DNA from: Pseudomonadota bacterium
Lineage (GTDB): Bacteria > Pseudomonadota > Gammaproteobacteria > Steroidobacterales > Steroidobacteraceae
NCBI GenBank assembly: GCA_021792755.1
Contig: JAJYUA010000007.1
Span: forward strand, 1 to 64,000
Length of the DNA stretch: 64,000 nt
Direction of reading: 5' to 3'
The notes below the pieces were generated by a model. The model made no database searches. It was given only the letters and a program-made list of their open reading frames with translations, and was not told the origin of the DNA. A program made the translations under genes and the position numbers. Positions 36,698-46,293 of this stretch are shown one piece after another (the first letter of the stretch is position 1; each line of letters opens with the position of its first letter).

Positions 36698-36829
36698 AGT
36701 AATACTCGGCCTCCAGGTCTGCCCGGCGCGCACCGCCGCTTCAGGCGCGGGGTTCGCCCCGGGGCGCTTCGCGCCGCCTCCCGTTCGGGTTGCGCGCAGC
36801 GGACTTCGTTCAATCCTGCACGCATTGCA

Positions 36830-37867
36830 TCAAAGCGCATCTTTGTTTTGAGCCTTGAAGCGCGCCTCCTCCTTGCTCACCAGTCCCTTGGAGAGCAGCT
36901 CCTGCAGGCACTGGTCGAGCGTCTGCATTCCGCTCGCCTGGCCGGTCTGGATGGACGAGTACATCTGGGCGATCTTGCCCTCGCGGATCAAATTGCGGAT
37001 CGCCGGCGTGCCGATCATGATCTCGTGGGCGGCGATACGGCCGCCGCCGATGCGCTTCAGCAGCGTCTGCGAAATCACCGCGCGAAGCGATTCGGACAGC
37101 ATCGAGCGCACCATGTCCTTCTCGGCTGCGGGAAACACGTCGACCACGCGGTCGATCGTCTTGGCCGCGGAGCTGGTATGCAGGGTGCCGAATACCAAGT
37201 GACCGGTTTCCGCGGCGGTGAGCGCCAGGCGGATCGTCTCGAGGTCGCGCATCTCGCCGACCAGGACGACGTCCGGATCCTCGCGCAGCGCCGAGCGCAA
37301 CGCCTCGCTGAAACCGAGCGTGTCGCGGTGTACCTCCCGCTGGTTCACCAGGCAACGCTTGGACTCGTGCACGAACTCGATCGGATCCTCGATGGTGATG
37401 ATGTGGTCGGGACGATTGTCGTTGCAGTGATTGACCATCGCTGCGAGCGTGGTCGACTTGCCCGAGCCCGTCGGCCCCGTCACCAGCACCAGGCCCCGCG
37501 GCAGCATGCACAGGTCGCGGAAGATCTTCGGGGCGCGCAGGTCATCGAGCGACTGGATGACCGAGGGAATGTTGCGGAACACCGCGCCGGCGCCGCGATT
37601 CTGGTTGAACGCGTTGACGCGGAAACGCGCAAGCTTCGGGATCTCGAACGAGAAATCGGTCTCGAAGAACTCCTCGAAGGCCTTGCGCTGCTTGTCGTTC
37701 ATGATGTCATACACCATGCTGTGCACTTCCTTGTGGGCAAGCGGCGGCATATTGATCCGCTTCATGTCGCCGTCGACACGGATCATGGGCGGAACACCGG
37801 CGGACAGATGCAGGTCCGAGGCGTTGTTCTTGACGGCGAAGGCGAGCAGTTGCGCGATGTCGACCAT
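36830..37867 (-). CDS. pilT: twitching motility ATPase PilT
   Basis: Hexameric ATPase that powers type IV pilus retraction at the inner-membrane base. The 345-residue product starts MVDIAQLLAFAVKNNASDLHLSAG as PilT does. It has Walker A GPTGSGKST, the Asp box IITIEDPIEFVH, Walker B VVLVGEMRDLE, the His box TGHLVFGTLHTSSAAKTIDRVVDVFP and the AIRNLIREGK C-terminal motif. GGAG lies 6 bases before the ATG at 37867. A -10-like TATACT (37921-37926) stands upstream without a convincing -35. Divergent from yggS, as in Pseudomonas. Confidence 0.95.
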   Translation of the reverse strand: MVDIAQLLAFAVKNNASDLHLSAGVPPMIRVDGDMKRINMPPLAHKEVHSMVYDIMNDKQRKAFEEFFETDFSFEIPKLARFRVNAFNQNRGAGAVFRNIPSVIQSLDDLRAPKIFRDLCMLPRGLVLVTGPTGSGKSTTLAAMVNHCNDNRPDHIITIEDPIEFVHESKRCLVNQREVHRDTLGFSEALRSALREDPDVVLVGEMRDLETIRLALTAAETGHLVFGTLHTSSAAKTIDRVVDVFPAAEKDMVRSMLSESLRAVISQTLLKRIGGGRIAAHEIMIGTPAIRNLIREGKIAQMYSSIQTGQASGMQTLDQCLQELLSKGLVSKEEARFKAQNKDAL

Positions 37868-37948
37868 CGGATCTCCGTACGAGTCGGGCCTGGCGCATCC
37901 GGTGGCCGGACGGTCCCGGCAGTATAGCGGAGGGGTTCGGGCATCCAT

Positions 37949-38656
37949 ATGTTAAGGGTTTCGCAAAATATGCCGGAGCGTGTGCGCCAGCTTCGGGCGC
38001 GCATCGCGGCGGCGGCAGAGCGCGCGGGGCGAAGTGCCGATTCGGTCACACTTCTGGCCGTGGCCAAGACCCAGCCGGCGGCACTGATCCGCGCGGCCGC
38101 CGCGCAAGGCGTGCGAGACATCGCAGAGAGCTACCTCGATGAGGCGCTCGGGAAGCTCGCAGTCCTGGAGGATCTGCCGCTTACCTGGCACTTCATCGGC
38201 CGGTTGCAAGGCAACAAGACCCGGCCGGTGGCGGAGCGCTTCGCCTGGGTGCACGGGATCGATCGCCTGCGCATCGCCCAGCGGCTCTCGGCGCAACGCC
38301 CCTTCCATGCCCCGGCGCTCAACGTGTGCATCCAGGTGAATCTGGCGGCGGAGGCCTCCAAGGGGGGGGTGCCCCCCGCGCAGCTGCCAGCCTTTGCGGG
38401 GCAGCTCGCAGCGCTGCCCCGCCTGAAGCTGCGCGGCCTCATGTGCATTGCGCCGGAGGAAGCCGACCCGGCCCGCCAGCGCCAGTGGTTCGCGCAGCTG
38501 CGCCAGCTCCAGGAGAGGCTGAACGGCGGCGGCGCACACCTCGATACCCTGTCCATGGGCATGAGCGGGGATTTCGAGAGCGCCATCCTGGAGGGGGCGA
38601 CCGTGGTGCGCATCGGCACCGCGCTGTTCGGCCCGCGGCCGGCAAAGGGCCGCTAA
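37949..38656 (+). CDS. yggS: YggS family pyridoxal phosphate homeostasis protein
   Basis: Single-domain PLP-binding TIM-barrel protein of 235 residues that balances vitamin B6 and amino-acid pools. The PLP lysine is in LLAVAKTQP (about K40). Also present are HFIGRLQGNK, VNLAAEASKGG, GLMCIAP and the phosphate-binding end LSMGMSGDFESAILEGATVVRIGTALFG. It heads a conserved yggS-proC-yggT-DUF167 set. The 273-base gap before proC holds no gene, only a hairpin-prone GC-rich stretch. Confidence 0.95.
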   Translation: MLRVSQNMPERVRQLRARIAAAAERAGRSADSVTLLAVAKTQPAALIRAAAAQGVRDIAESYLDEALGKLAVLEDLPLTWHFIGRLQGNKTRPVAERFAWVHGIDRLRIAQRLSAQRPFHAPALNVCIQVNLAAEASKGGVPPAQLPAFAGQLAALPRLKLRGLMCIAPEEADPARQRQWFAQLRQLQERLNGGGAHLDTLSMGMSGDFESAILEGATVVRIGTALFGPRPAKGR

Positions 38657-38929
38657 CAAGTGCCCGATCCGGGCATCGCGCCCGGCCCCTGGACGCGCGC
38701 GGCGCGCAAAGAGCGGGGTCTTTGCCCGCTGCCCGCCTTGCGCTGCGGGTGCGCTATCCGTGCTGCGCACAGGCGCGCAATGCTTTGCTCAAAGCCACCG
38801 CCGCGCTCTTGCGCGACGGGCGCATCTCCGTGCCTGCCCCTCATGGCCCACGGCCGCCTCGGGCGCAAAGGCCCCGGCAGCATGAATCCGGCCACGGCGG
38901 GTCGCGTCAACCGCTAGAATCTGGCGCCT

Positions 38930-39754
38930 ATGACTCAGCTCGATCTGGCGATTCTCGGGGGCGGCAACATGGGCCGCGCACTGGTCGGAGGCCTGCTGCG
39001 CCAGGGATTGCGCACCGAGCGGATCACCGTCGGTGAGAGCGGCCGGGAGGCACGCGAAAGGCTATCGCGGGAGTTCGGCGTCGCGGCCACCGCGGACAAC
39101 GCCGAAGCCGTGCGCCGCGCCAAGATCGTGGTGATCGCGGTCAAGCCCCAGGACGTGGAGACCGTCCTAACCCCTCTGAGGACGCAGTTCGAGCAATCGC
39201 ATCCCGTTTGTTTGTCTATCGCGGCCGGGATACGCACCCGAGCACTGCGCCGCTGGTGTGCCGCGCAGGTACCCGTGGTCCGCGCCATGCCCAATCGGCC
39301 CGCACTGGTCGGCGCCGGCATCACGGGCCTGTTCGCCGGCGCGGAAGTCGATGCCGCGCACTATGCGTTGGCCGAGGAGGTCATGCAGTCGGTGGGCGAG
39401 GTCGTCCGTGTCGACACGGAAGACGCCCTGGACGTGGTCACTGCGGTCTCCGGCAGCGGACCGGCCTATTTCTTCCGACTCGCGGAGCTGATGGCGCAGT
39501 CGGGCGCCGACCTCGGCCTCGCGCCGGAGGCGGCGCGGCGGCTGGCGATCGCCACCTTGCACGGCGCGGGACTGCTGGCGCACACCGGCGGGGATCTTGC
39601 ACGGCTGCGCGAGGAGGTGACCTCCAGGGGCGGCACCACCGAAGCGGCGCTGCGTACGCTGGAAGCCGCCGGGATCGGAGAAATCGTCTCGCGCGCCATC
39701 GAGGCGGCGACCCGGCGCAGCCGCGAGCTTGCGGAACAGTTCGGCCCGACCTAA
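38930..39754 (+). CDS. proC: pyrroline-5-carboxylate reductase
   Basis: NAD(P)H-dependent last step of proline synthesis. The 274-residue product has the Rossmann start [42 protein letters not shown] and the C-terminal signature [18 protein letters not shown]...LHGAGLL...[14 protein letters not shown]. It sits 18 bases before yggT in a conserved gammaproteobacterial arrangement. Confidence 0.96.
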   Translation: MTQLDLAILGGGNMGRALVGGLLRQGLRTERITVGESGREARERLSREFGVAATADNAEAVRRAKIVVIAVKPQDVETVLTPLRTQFEQSHPVCLSIAAGIRTRALRRWCAAQVPVVRAMPNRPALVGAGITGLFAGAEVDAAHYALAEEVMQSVGEVVRVDTEDALDVVTAVSGSGPAYFFRLAELMAQSGADLGLAPEAARRLAIATLHGAGLLAHTGGDLARLREEVTSRGGTTEAALRTLEAAGIGEIVSRAIEAATRRSRELAEQFGPT

Positions 39755-39772
39755 GCGGAGCTTTTCGACACC

Positions 39773-40312
39773 ATGAGCGCCCTGATCTACATCATCGAGA
39801 CGCTGCTGTCGCTTGCGCTGTTCGTAGTGCTTGCGCGACTGTTGCTGCAATTGACGCGAGCTGATTTCCGCAATCCGCTCTGCCAGGCGGTGGTCAGGCT
39901 GACCAATCCGCTCATCGTGCCGCTGCGGCGCGTGCTGCGGCCCATCGGCAAGGTGGACACGGCCTCGGTCGTCGCAGTGGTGCTGGTCGCCGCCGTCGAG
40001 GTGGCGGTCATTTTCGCGCTCGAGGGCATCACCTGGGCGGGCCCCTGGATGTGGGTGCATGCCGTGGCGCTCGAGATCGCCCGCACCCTGCTGTGGACCT
40101 ATTTCTATGCGATCATCGTCTACGCGCTGCTCAGCCTGGTGGCACCGGGAGGCTATTCCCCGCTGCAGTCGGTGCTCGCCTCGCTGTGCGAGCCGGTGTT
40201 GCGGCCCTTTCGGCGCCTGATCCCCGCGATCGCAGGTCTGGACCTGTCCCCGCTCTGGGCGTGCATCATCATCCAAGCGGTGATCATTCTGCTGCATTCG
40301 CCTATGTTCTGA
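39773..40312 (+). CDS. yggT: YggT family membrane protein
   Basis: A 179-residue inner-membrane protein with two YggT units, each of two helices, containing the repeated motif [16 protein letters not shown] and [24 protein letters not shown]. The exact role is unknown; relatives affect osmotic stress and cell division. It follows proC by 18 bases. Just after it (40330-40361) is a 12-base-pair imperfect hairpin without a T-run. Confidence 0.93.
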   Translation: MSALIYIIETLLSLALFVVLARLLLQLTRADFRNPLCQAVVRLTNPLIVPLRRVLRPIGKVDTASVVAVVLVAAVEVAVIFALEGITWAGPWMWVHAVALEIARTLLWTYFYAIIVYALLSLVAPGGYSPLQSVLASLCEPVLRPFRRLIPAIAGLDLSPLWACIIIQAVIILLHSPMF

Positions 40313-40471
40313 GCGGACTCGGACTGTAACGGCGGGCAAAGCGCGTAGTCTTTGCTCGCCGCTGTCGGCGACGGGGACATTGCGCGGCACCGCTCTGCTG
40401 CGCTGCCCCTGGCACGCAGGCGTACCGGGACTACCGCACGCTACGCTATCTTCGAGATCGCGCGAGGAACG

Positions 40472-40843
40472 ATGGGCAACTGGTATGAATTTCGTGGGCA
40501 GGACTGCCTGCTGCACGTGAGGGTTCAACCGCGTTCGTCCCGTGAGGGAATCGACGGTGTGCGCGACGGCAGGCTTCGCGTACGGGTTTCGTCGCCTCCG
40601 GCGGACGGCGCTGCCAATGAGAGGCTCATCCGCCTGCTGGCACATGCACTTGGCGTGCCTAAAACACACATTTCACTGCTCCGCGGCGCCAAAATTCGCG
40701 ACAAGGACCTGCTGGCACGAGGTGCCGGCGCCTTCGGAAGCGATATCGGCGCTCTCCTGGCGCCCGAAAGCGCAAATGCGGGGCGCGCCAACCCGGGCGC
40801 AGGCGCACCGGTATCGAAAAAGCCTGAAAAAAAGCCTTTTTAG
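40472..40843 (+). CDS. DUF167 (YggU family) protein
   Basis: A 123-residue protein of the small DUF167 family, unknown function. The core (LLHVRVQPRSSREGIDGVRDGRLRVRVSSPPADGAANERLIRLLA) is complete. The C-terminus is longer than usual, with a Lys/Ala/Pro-rich tail after residue 95. The ATG at 40472 has GAGGA upstream. The gene ends the yggS-proC-yggT set, as in many gammaproteobacteria. Confidence 0.88.
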   Translation: MGNWYEFRGQDCLLHVRVQPRSSREGIDGVRDGRLRVRVSSPPADGAANERLIRLLAHALGVPKTHISLLRGAKIRDKDLLARGAGAFGSDIGALLAPESANAGRANPGAGAPVSKKPEKKPF

Positions 40844-40866
40844 CGCCTGCCCGAACGAAAAAAGAG

Positions 40867-40894
40867 TTGCGCGGACGCCCCCATGTGCTATTTT
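40867..40894 (+). promoter_or_regulatory. predicted promoter of the HU-like gene
   Basis: TTGCGC (40867-40872) and TATTTT (40889-40894) with a 16-base spacer lie 69 bases before the start of the HU-like gene, in the 120-base gap after the DUF167 gene. The boxes are imperfect but no better pair is present. Confidence 0.45.
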
Positions 40895-40963
40895 CCGCGG
40901 CGATTCCAATCGGCGCAGCTGCACAACAGCGCGCACAATCTTTCACTCGAGGAGTGGCGCAAT

Positions 40964-41278
40964 ATGGCGAAAAAGGGTAGCGCTCCGACCAAGTCGGAAG
41001 TCTTGACTCAAATTTCCAAAGACACGGGGCTCTCCCGCAAGCAGGTCAGCGGTGTGTTCGATTCGCTCAACGGTGTGATCAAAAAGAGCCTGCGCAGCAA
41101 TGGCCTGTTCACCATGCCGGGATTGCTGAAGATGAAGGTCGTCAAAAAACCAGCCACGAAGGCGCGCGAGGGAATCAACCCGTTCACTGGGGAGAAGATG
41201 ATGTTCAAGGCAAAGCCGGCCAGCAAGAAGGTCCGCGTGATGCCGCTGAAGAACCTCAAGGCGATGGTCAACTCTTGA
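40964..41278 (+). CDS. HU-family DNA-binding protein
   Basis: A 104-residue nucleoid protein of the HU/IHF fold. It has a helical N-terminal part (SEVLTQISKDTGLSRKQVSGVFDSLNGVI) and the beta-arm core KKPATKAREGINPFTGEKMMFKAKPASKKVRVMPLK. It is slightly longer and more divergent than HU-alpha/beta, matching the single-gene HU-like group seen in several gammaproteobacteria. GAGGAG stands 9 bases before the ATG. Its own promoter and a downstream hairpin suggest a monocistronic, strongly expressed unit. Confidence 0.92.
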   Translation: MAKKGSAPTKSEVLTQISKDTGLSRKQVSGVFDSLNGVIKKSLRSNGLFTMPGLLKMKVVKKPATKAREGINPFTGEKMMFKAKPASKKVRVMPLKNLKAMVNS

Positions 41279-41300
41279 TCATGCGCTGAGGCGCAGGTCC

Positions 41301-41327
41301 AACGGGGTTCGCTCCGCGAACCCCGTT
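41301..41327. terminator. likely bidirectional terminator hairpin
   Basis: Arms AACGGGGTTCGC (41301-41312) and GCGAACCCCGTT (41316-41327) pair perfectly around TCC. The sequence lies between the ends of two convergent genes (HU-like and the hydrolase). The following bases are T-poor on both sides, so termination may be only partial. Confidence 0.6.
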
Positions 41328-41382
41328 CATTTGACTTCAAGAAGAAGGCGCCGCGCGCCGCTCGAGCAAGGGGTGACGACCT

Positions 41383-42042
41383 TCAAGCCCCGGAGGCCAG
41401 AAATTGCACGACCGTCTGTCGCAGCTCCTGCAGGCGGCCGTGAAAGAAATGCCCGCCGCCGGCAAATCGGCGGACATCGGGCGCGGGAGACTGCCCCTGC
41501 GCCCACTCGAACACGGCGGCCGGCTCGATCACCTCGTCCGCATCTCCCTGCACCAACAGCCACCGGCATTGCGGCGAGGGCACGCCCTCCATGCCTACCC
41601 GGGTGATTCCAGGCGCCACCGTCACCAGGGCCTCGGGGCAGGCGCGCTGCGCGGCGCGCATGGCCACCGCTGCACCGAAGGAAAATCCCGCCAGCCACAG
41701 CGCCGCTCCCGGCCAGCGCTGGCGGCCATAGCGGATGACGGCCAGCGCGTCCTCGGTCTCTCCGCGCCCCTCGTCGTAGCGGCCCGCGCTCGCGCCGACC
41801 CCGCGGAAGTTGAAGCGGAGGGCCGGCGCACCGCACTCGATGCACGCGCGGGCGAGGGTGTAGACGACCTTATTGTCGAGCGTACCGCCGTAAAGCGGGT
41901 GCGGATGGCAGAGAACCCCGAAAGCGGCCGGCACACCGCCCGTTGCGGCGTCCGCCGTATCGCCCCCGGGACTCTCGATCAACGCCGCAAGTGCGCCGGC
42001 CGGCCCCGGCAGAGTCACCCGCTCGGCCCGCGGCGGCCTCAC
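41383..42042 (-). CDS. alpha/beta hydrolase (dienelactone hydrolase-like)
   Basis: A 219-residue alpha/beta hydrolase of unknown substrate. The nucleophile elbow GFSFG, the acid in VQGDADEVI and the histidine in [10 protein letters not shown] form a normal triad. [17 protein letters not shown] and FNFRGVGAS match the group often annotated as alpha/beta family hydrolase or COG2945. I chose the GTG at 42042, which overlaps the htpG stop as GTGA; an ATG at 42066 would overlap more. Probably cotranscribed with htpG. Confidence 0.85.
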   Translation of the reverse strand: MRPPRAERVTLPGPAGALAALIESPGGDTADAATGGVPAAFGVLCHPHPLYGGTLDNKVVYTLARACIECGAPALRFNFRGVGASAGRYDEGRGETEDALAVIRYGRQRWPGAALWLAGFSFGAAVAMRAAQRACPEALVTVAPGITRVGMEGVPSPQCRWLLVQGDADEVIEPAAVFEWAQGQSPAPDVRRFAGGGHFFHGRLQELRQTVVQFLASGA

Positions 42043-43958
42043 TCGGCGTGATCCGAAGTGAGGCACACCAGCAGGCGATTGAGCCGTTGAACGAACTCCG
42101 CCGGGTCACCGAGCTGACCGCCCTCGGCGAGCTGCGCCTGCTCGTGCAGCAGGAGCGAGAGCTCCTTGAACCGCGCCGTGTCGGTGAGCCCCTCGAGGTA
42201 TTTCACCAGCGGATGGGCGACATTGAGCTCGAGCGCGGGCTTGGATTGCGGAACTTTCTGTCCCGCTGCCTCGAGAATGCGGCGCAGCCCCGTGCTGAGA
42301 TCGTGCTCATCGAGCACCAGGCAGGCGGGCGAATCCTTCAGGCGAGCGCTGACGCGCACTTCGAGAATGCTGTCGCCAATGGCGTCCTTCACCTTCTTCA
42401 GCAGGCTCTTGCTCTCCTTGAGCGCCTCCTCGTGCTGCTTCCGGTCCGCCTCGCTCTCGAGCGTCCCCAGCGCCAGATCGCCGCGCGCCGCGTCCTTGAA
42501 TCGCTTGCCCTCGAAACCCTCGATCTGGCCCATGACCCACTCGTCGATGCGCTGATCGAGCAGCAGCACCTCCACACCGCGCCCGGTGAGCTGCTCGATG
42601 TAGGGACTCTTGCGCGCGGCCGCGACACTCTCGGCGATGATGTAGTAGATCCAATCCTGTCCGGGCTTCATGCGCTCGAGGTATTGCGCCAGGGCGACCA
42701 CGGGCTCGTCCGAAGCCTCGTGGGTGCTGGCAAAGCGCAGCAGCGGCAGCAGGGCCGGCCGGTTGGCGACATCCTGTCCGATCCCTTCCTTGAGCACGGA
42801 GCCGAATTCCTTCCAGAACGTGGCGTACTTCTCGGGCTCGTCCTTGGCGAGCTTCCCGAGCATGTCGAGCACCCGTTTGGTGAGGCTGCCGCGTATGGCC
42901 TCCACCTCCGGCTCCTGCTGCAGCAGCTCTCGCGAGACATTGAGCGGCAGGTCGCTGGAGTCGACCACGCCTTTGACGAAGCGCAGATACAGCGGCAGGA
43001 ACTGCTCGGCATCGTCCATGATGAACACACGTTTCACGTACAGTTTCAGCCCGTGGGCGGCATCGCGCTGCCACAGGTCAAAAGGCGCGCGGCCCGGAAC
43101 GTAGAGCAGGCTCGTGTACTCGCGCTTGCCCTCGACGCGGTTGTGGCTCCAGGCGAGCGGCTCGGTGAAGTCGTGCGCCAAGTGCTGGTAGAACTGGCGG
43201 TACTCCTCGTCGGGAATTTCGGCGCGGGGCCTCACCCAGAGTGCCTTGGCCTGGTTGACGGTCTCGTACTCGAGCGAGGCCTCGCCCTCTTTCCTCATGC
43301 GCACCGGAAAGGCAATGTGGTCGGAGTAGCGGCGGATGAGCGAGCGCAGGCGGAACGGGTCGGCGAACTCCTTGGCCTCGGCCTTCAGATGCAGCCTCAC
43401 CGCGGTACCCCGCTCCTCGCGGGTCACGGTCTCGACCGTGAACTCCCCGTCGGCCTGCGATTCCCAGTGCACACCGCTCGCGGCGGGCAATCCGGCCTTT
43501 CGGGACAGCACTTCCACGCGATCGGCCACGATGAACGCCGAGTAGAATCCGACGCCGAACTGGCCGATCAGCTGCGCGTCCTTCTGCCGCTCCCCGGACA
43601 GCGAGCGGAAGAACTCCGCGGTTCCGGAGCGGGCAATGGTGCCGAGGTTGGCGATCGCCTCCTCGCGCGTCATGCCGATGCCGTTGTCGATGATGGTCAC
43701 GGTGGCCGCCGCCGGATCCGCTTCGACGCGGATCGCGAGCTCGGCGTCGCTCGCGAGCAGCTCCGGCTCCCCGATGGCCGCGAACCGCAGCCGGTCATTG
43801 GCGTCGGAGGCGTTCGAGATCAGCTCGCGCAGGAAGATCTCCCTGTGACTGTACAGGGAGTGAATCATGAGCTTCAGCAGCTCGCGCACCTCGGCCTGAA
43901 AGCCGTGGGTCTGGCGGCCTTGCGCCGCGCTGGCAGAGGTTTCCGGGTTCGTGCTCAT
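42039..43958 (-). CDS. htpG: molecular chaperone HtpG (Hsp90)
   Basis: Dimeric ATP-dependent chaperone. The 639-residue product has the GHKL ATPase N-domain with [47 protein letters not shown] and GTAVRLHLK. The middle domain carries VFIMDD and DLPLNVSRE, and the C-terminal dimer domain is complete. AGGA lies 7 bases before the ATG at 43958. The upstream gap to the small gene at 44196 contains no clear heat-shock (-35/-10 sigma-32) promoter that I could identify. Confidence 0.97.
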   Translation of the reverse strand: MSTNPETSASAAQGRQTHGFQAEVRELLKLMIHSLYSHREIFLRELISNASDANDRLRFAAIGEPELLASDAELAIRVEADPAAATVTIIDNGIGMTREEAIANLGTIARSGTAEFFRSLSGERQKDAQLIGQFGVGFYSAFIVADRVEVLSRKAGLPAASGVHWESQADGEFTVETVTREERGTAVRLHLKAEAKEFADPFRLRSLIRRYSDHIAFPVRMRKEGEASLEYETVNQAKALWVRPRAEIPDEEYRQFYQHLAHDFTEPLAWSHNRVEGKREYTSLLYVPGRAPFDLWQRDAAHGLKLYVKRVFIMDDAEQFLPLYLRFVKGVVDSSDLPLNVSRELLQQEPEVEAIRGSLTKRVLDMLGKLAKDEPEKYATFWKEFGSVLKEGIGQDVANRPALLPLLRFASTHEASDEPVVALAQYLERMKPGQDWIYYIIAESVAAARKSPYIEQLTGRGVEVLLLDQRIDEWVMGQIEGFEGKRFKDAARGDLALGTLESEADRKQHEEALKESKSLLKKVKDAIGDSILEVRVSARLKDSPACLVLDEHDLSTGLRRILEAAGQKVPQSKPALELNVAHPLVKYLEGLTDTARFKELSLLLHEQAQLAEGGQLGDPAEFVQRLNRLLVCLTSDHAE

Positions 43959-44195
43959 AGGCCGATCCTGCGTGTTTTCGGAGCCGGAAACTTGGGTGCC
44001 GAAACGCAATTTTCAATGGGCGCAGCGCGCCGGGGGCGAAATCGGCCTCCGAAAGCCTTGCGATGAAGACGGAAGTGCCGCCGGAAACAGGCCCCGGGGC
44101 AGATCAATTGGCGGGCGCGCGAGGCGCCGCGGCTCCCAGGCCGGGAGCGCAACCGAGAAACGGCACGCCGGACGGGCTTGGCGGGGCGGGAATGC

Positions 44196-44384
44196 CTATC
44201 GCGCGGGATCCTCGACGGGGAGCGGGTTGCGGGCTGGCATCCGGCGCCATCGGCTCACAGCCGCGGCCCATGCGCCGAACGGAGCACCCACCGAAGCCAG
44301 CTCATCGATGACGGTACGCGACACGTGGCGGCAGAGCGCGACCGCGTCATCGAGCTCATCCCAGCACATCAGCAGGAATTCCAT
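44196..44384 (-). CDS. hypothetical small protein, coupled to upstream small gene
   Basis: A 62-residue product starting MEFLLMCWDELDDAVALCRHV. It has an amphipathic helical N-terminal half and a basic C-terminus. Its ATG shares one base with the TGA stop of the preceding small gene (TGATG), a typical sign of translational coupling. I recognise no family. The helical, acidic-then-basic composition is not typical of random frames in this GC-rich DNA. Confidence 0.5.
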   Translation of the reverse strand: MEFLLMCWDELDDAVALCRHVSRTVIDELASVGAPFGAWAAAVSRWRRMPARNPLPVEDPAR

Positions 44385-44662
44385 CAGTGACTCGGCGGGT
44401 TGTGCCCGCCGCGGCTGATTCCCTGGAGCGGCTCGCTCGCCGCCTCCCGTTCCCAGGTGCTGCGCATGCGCTCGGCCCAATTCTTGTAGTTCGACCAGGT
44501 ATTGAGGTTGCGGGTAATGGCATCGTGGCGTGCGTGCGTCGTCTGCGCTCGCTCGGCCCAATCGGGGAAAGAGTCTGACGGGGGTGCCACCGGTGGAATC
44601 TTCGCGGAGACTTCCTGGCGTGCGGCGGGCGGGACTTCACGTCCCCTGAAGGGTGTGCTCAT
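44384..44662 (-). CDS. hypothetical small hydrophilic protein
   Basis: A 92-residue product starting MSTPFRGREVPPAARQEVSA. It has a Pro-rich first third and a middle part rich in Trp, Arg and His (DSFPDWAERAQTTHARHDAI, NTWSNYKNWAERMRSTWERE) that could form helices. No signal peptide or membrane segment is seen, and no known family. It is coupled to the next small gene by a TGATG overlap. The 224 bases between it and ppnN hold no other gene I can support. Confidence 0.5.
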   Translation of the reverse strand: MSTPFRGREVPPAARQEVSAKIPPVAPPSDSFPDWAERAQTTHARHDAITRNLNTWSNYKNWAERMRSTWEREAASEPLQGISRGGHNPPSH

Positions 44663-44886
44663 GGACGGACCTCCATTCTCTGCGCCGGCAGGGTACGTCC
44701 TTTCGGAACGGCCACGCAGGAACTGGTTCACAGGGCGTGCCAAAGGCTGCCGGCACACCTTTGCCGCCGCTGTCCGCCGCGCGAGCGCACGGGAGGCTTA
44801 TGTCAGACGGAAAATACGGCCGGAACGTGTCCTCGAGTGGATTGTCCCGGGACGCAACGGTCCGGGGCCGGGGCACGGAACGGAAC

Positions 44887-46293
44887 TCAGGCGACCAGGC
44901 GGTAGACCGGGCGATAGATGCTGCCGGGAAGCTTCATGCGGCCTTGGGATACGAAGGCGGCAAGCAGCTCATCGAGCAGCTGCATGACGTGCGCATCGCC
45001 CGTGAGCTCGTACGGGCCGTGGCGCTCGATCGCCTGGATACCGTGCTCCTTAACATTGCCGGTGACGACGCCCGAGAAGGCGCGCCGCAGGTTGGCGGCA
45101 AGCTGGTGCACGGGCTGGTCGCGGCCGAGCGCGAGCGCACGCATGGATTCGTGCGTGACCTGGAACGGCTGCTGAAACTCCGGCTGAACGGTAAGCAGCC
45201 AGTTGAAGTTGTAGGCGTCCCGGCGCTGGCGGCGAAATTCGCGCACCGCCTCGACGCCGCGCACCATGTGCCGGCCGGCCTCGGCCGGATCGTCGATGAC
45301 GATCTTCAGCCGCTGCAGCGCCTGCTCGCCGAGGGTGCCGCGGATGAAGCGACTGATGTGCTCGAAATAGGCGGCGCTCGAGCGCGGCCCGGTGAGCACC
45401 ACGGGAACGGGCTGATCGCGGTTGGCCGGGTCGAGGAGAATTCCGAGCAGGTAGAGTATCTCCTCGGCCGTGCCGGCACCGCCCGGGAACACCACGATGC
45501 CGTGCGCGACGCGCACGAAGGCCTCGAGGCGCTTCTCGATATCCGGCATGATCACCAGCTGGTTGACGATCGGATTGGGCGGCTCGGCGGCGATGATCCC
45601 GGGCTCGGTGATGCCGATGTAGCGGCCGTGGTCGATGCGCTGCTTCGCGTGGCCGATGGCCGCGCCTTTCATCGGGCCCTTCATCGCGCCCGGACCACAG
45701 CCGGTGCACACGTCAAGACCCCGAAGTCCCAGCTCGTAGCCGACACGCTTGGAGTACTTGTATTCCTCCGAGCCGATCGAATGTCCGCCCCAGCAGACCA
45801 CCAGGTTGGGCCGCGACTTGTAATCGAGCAGGCGGGCGTTGCGAAGAATGTGAAACACCGCGTTGGTGATCGCGGCGGAGTCCGCCAGGTCGAAGCGCCC
45901 GCCGGCCATGATCTCGTTGGAGGTGTACACCACGTCGCGCAACACCGCGAACAGATGCTCCTTGATCCCCTGGATCATCTGCCCGTCGACGAACGCGCTG
46001 CCCGGCGCCTGGCGCATCTCCAGGCGGATGCCCCAGGGCTGGCGCATGATGCGGATGTCGAAGTCGCGATAGCGGTCGAAAATCTCCTTGACATCGTCGG
46101 TGGCCGCGCCGCTGTTGAGCACCGCCAGGGCGCACTTGCGAAACAGCGGATACAGCCCGCCGCGGCCGGAGTCGAGAAGCTTGTCGATCTCGTGCTGGGA
46201 GAGGTTCTCGAGACTGCCGCGGGGATGGACGCGCGCGTCGATGAATTCCGGCTCGAGGTCGTTGTCCCTGCCGCCGTGGTGCCAGCCTGTCAC
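44887..46293 (-). CDS. ppnN: pyrimidine/purine nucleotide 5'-monophosphate nucleosidase (YgdH)
   Basis: LOG-fold enzyme that splits nucleoside monophosphates into base and ribose 5-phosphate. In E. coli it is bound and activated by (p)ppGpp. The 468-residue product has the long N- and C-terminal extensions of PpnN around a Rossmann core with GCGPGAMKGPMKGAAIGHAK and the catalytic motif PGGAGTAEEILYLLG. It is far longer than cytokinin-type LOG proteins. Its ATG overlaps the stop of the L,D-transpeptidase gene by 4 bases. Confidence 0.93.
   Translation of the reverse strand: MTGWHHGGRDNDLEPEFIDARVHPRGSLENLSQHEIDKLLDSGRGGLYPLFRKCALAVLNSGAATDDVKEIFDRYRDFDIRIMRQPWGIRLEMRQAPGSAFVDGQMIQGIKEHLFAVLRDVVYTSNEIMAGGRFDLADSAAITNAVFHILRNARLLDYKSRPNLVVCWGGHSIGSEEYKYSKRVGYELGLRGLDVCTGCGPGAMKGPMKGAAIGHAKQRIDHGRYIGITEPGIIAAEPPNPIVNQLVIMPDIEKRLEAFVRVAHGIVVFPGGAGTAEEILYLLGILLDPANRDQPVPVVLTGPRSSAAYFEHISRFIRGTLGEQALQRLKIVIDDPAEAGRHMVRGVEAVREFRRQRRDAYNFNWLLTVQPEFQQPFQVTHESMRALALGRDQPVHQLAANLRRAFSGVVTGNVKEHGIQAIERHGPYELTGDAHVMQLLDELLAAFVSQGRMKLPGSIYRPVYRLVA

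Noticed and set aside
40330-40361. Twelve-base-pair hairpin after yggT, and a similar hairpin-prone stretch near 38690-38730
   Set aside because: No T-run and too little shared sequence to call a repeat family from two cases.
41943-44066. A 707-residue plus-strand open frame opposite htpG
   Set aside because: Mirror frame of a highly conserved chaperone gene; no independent evidence.
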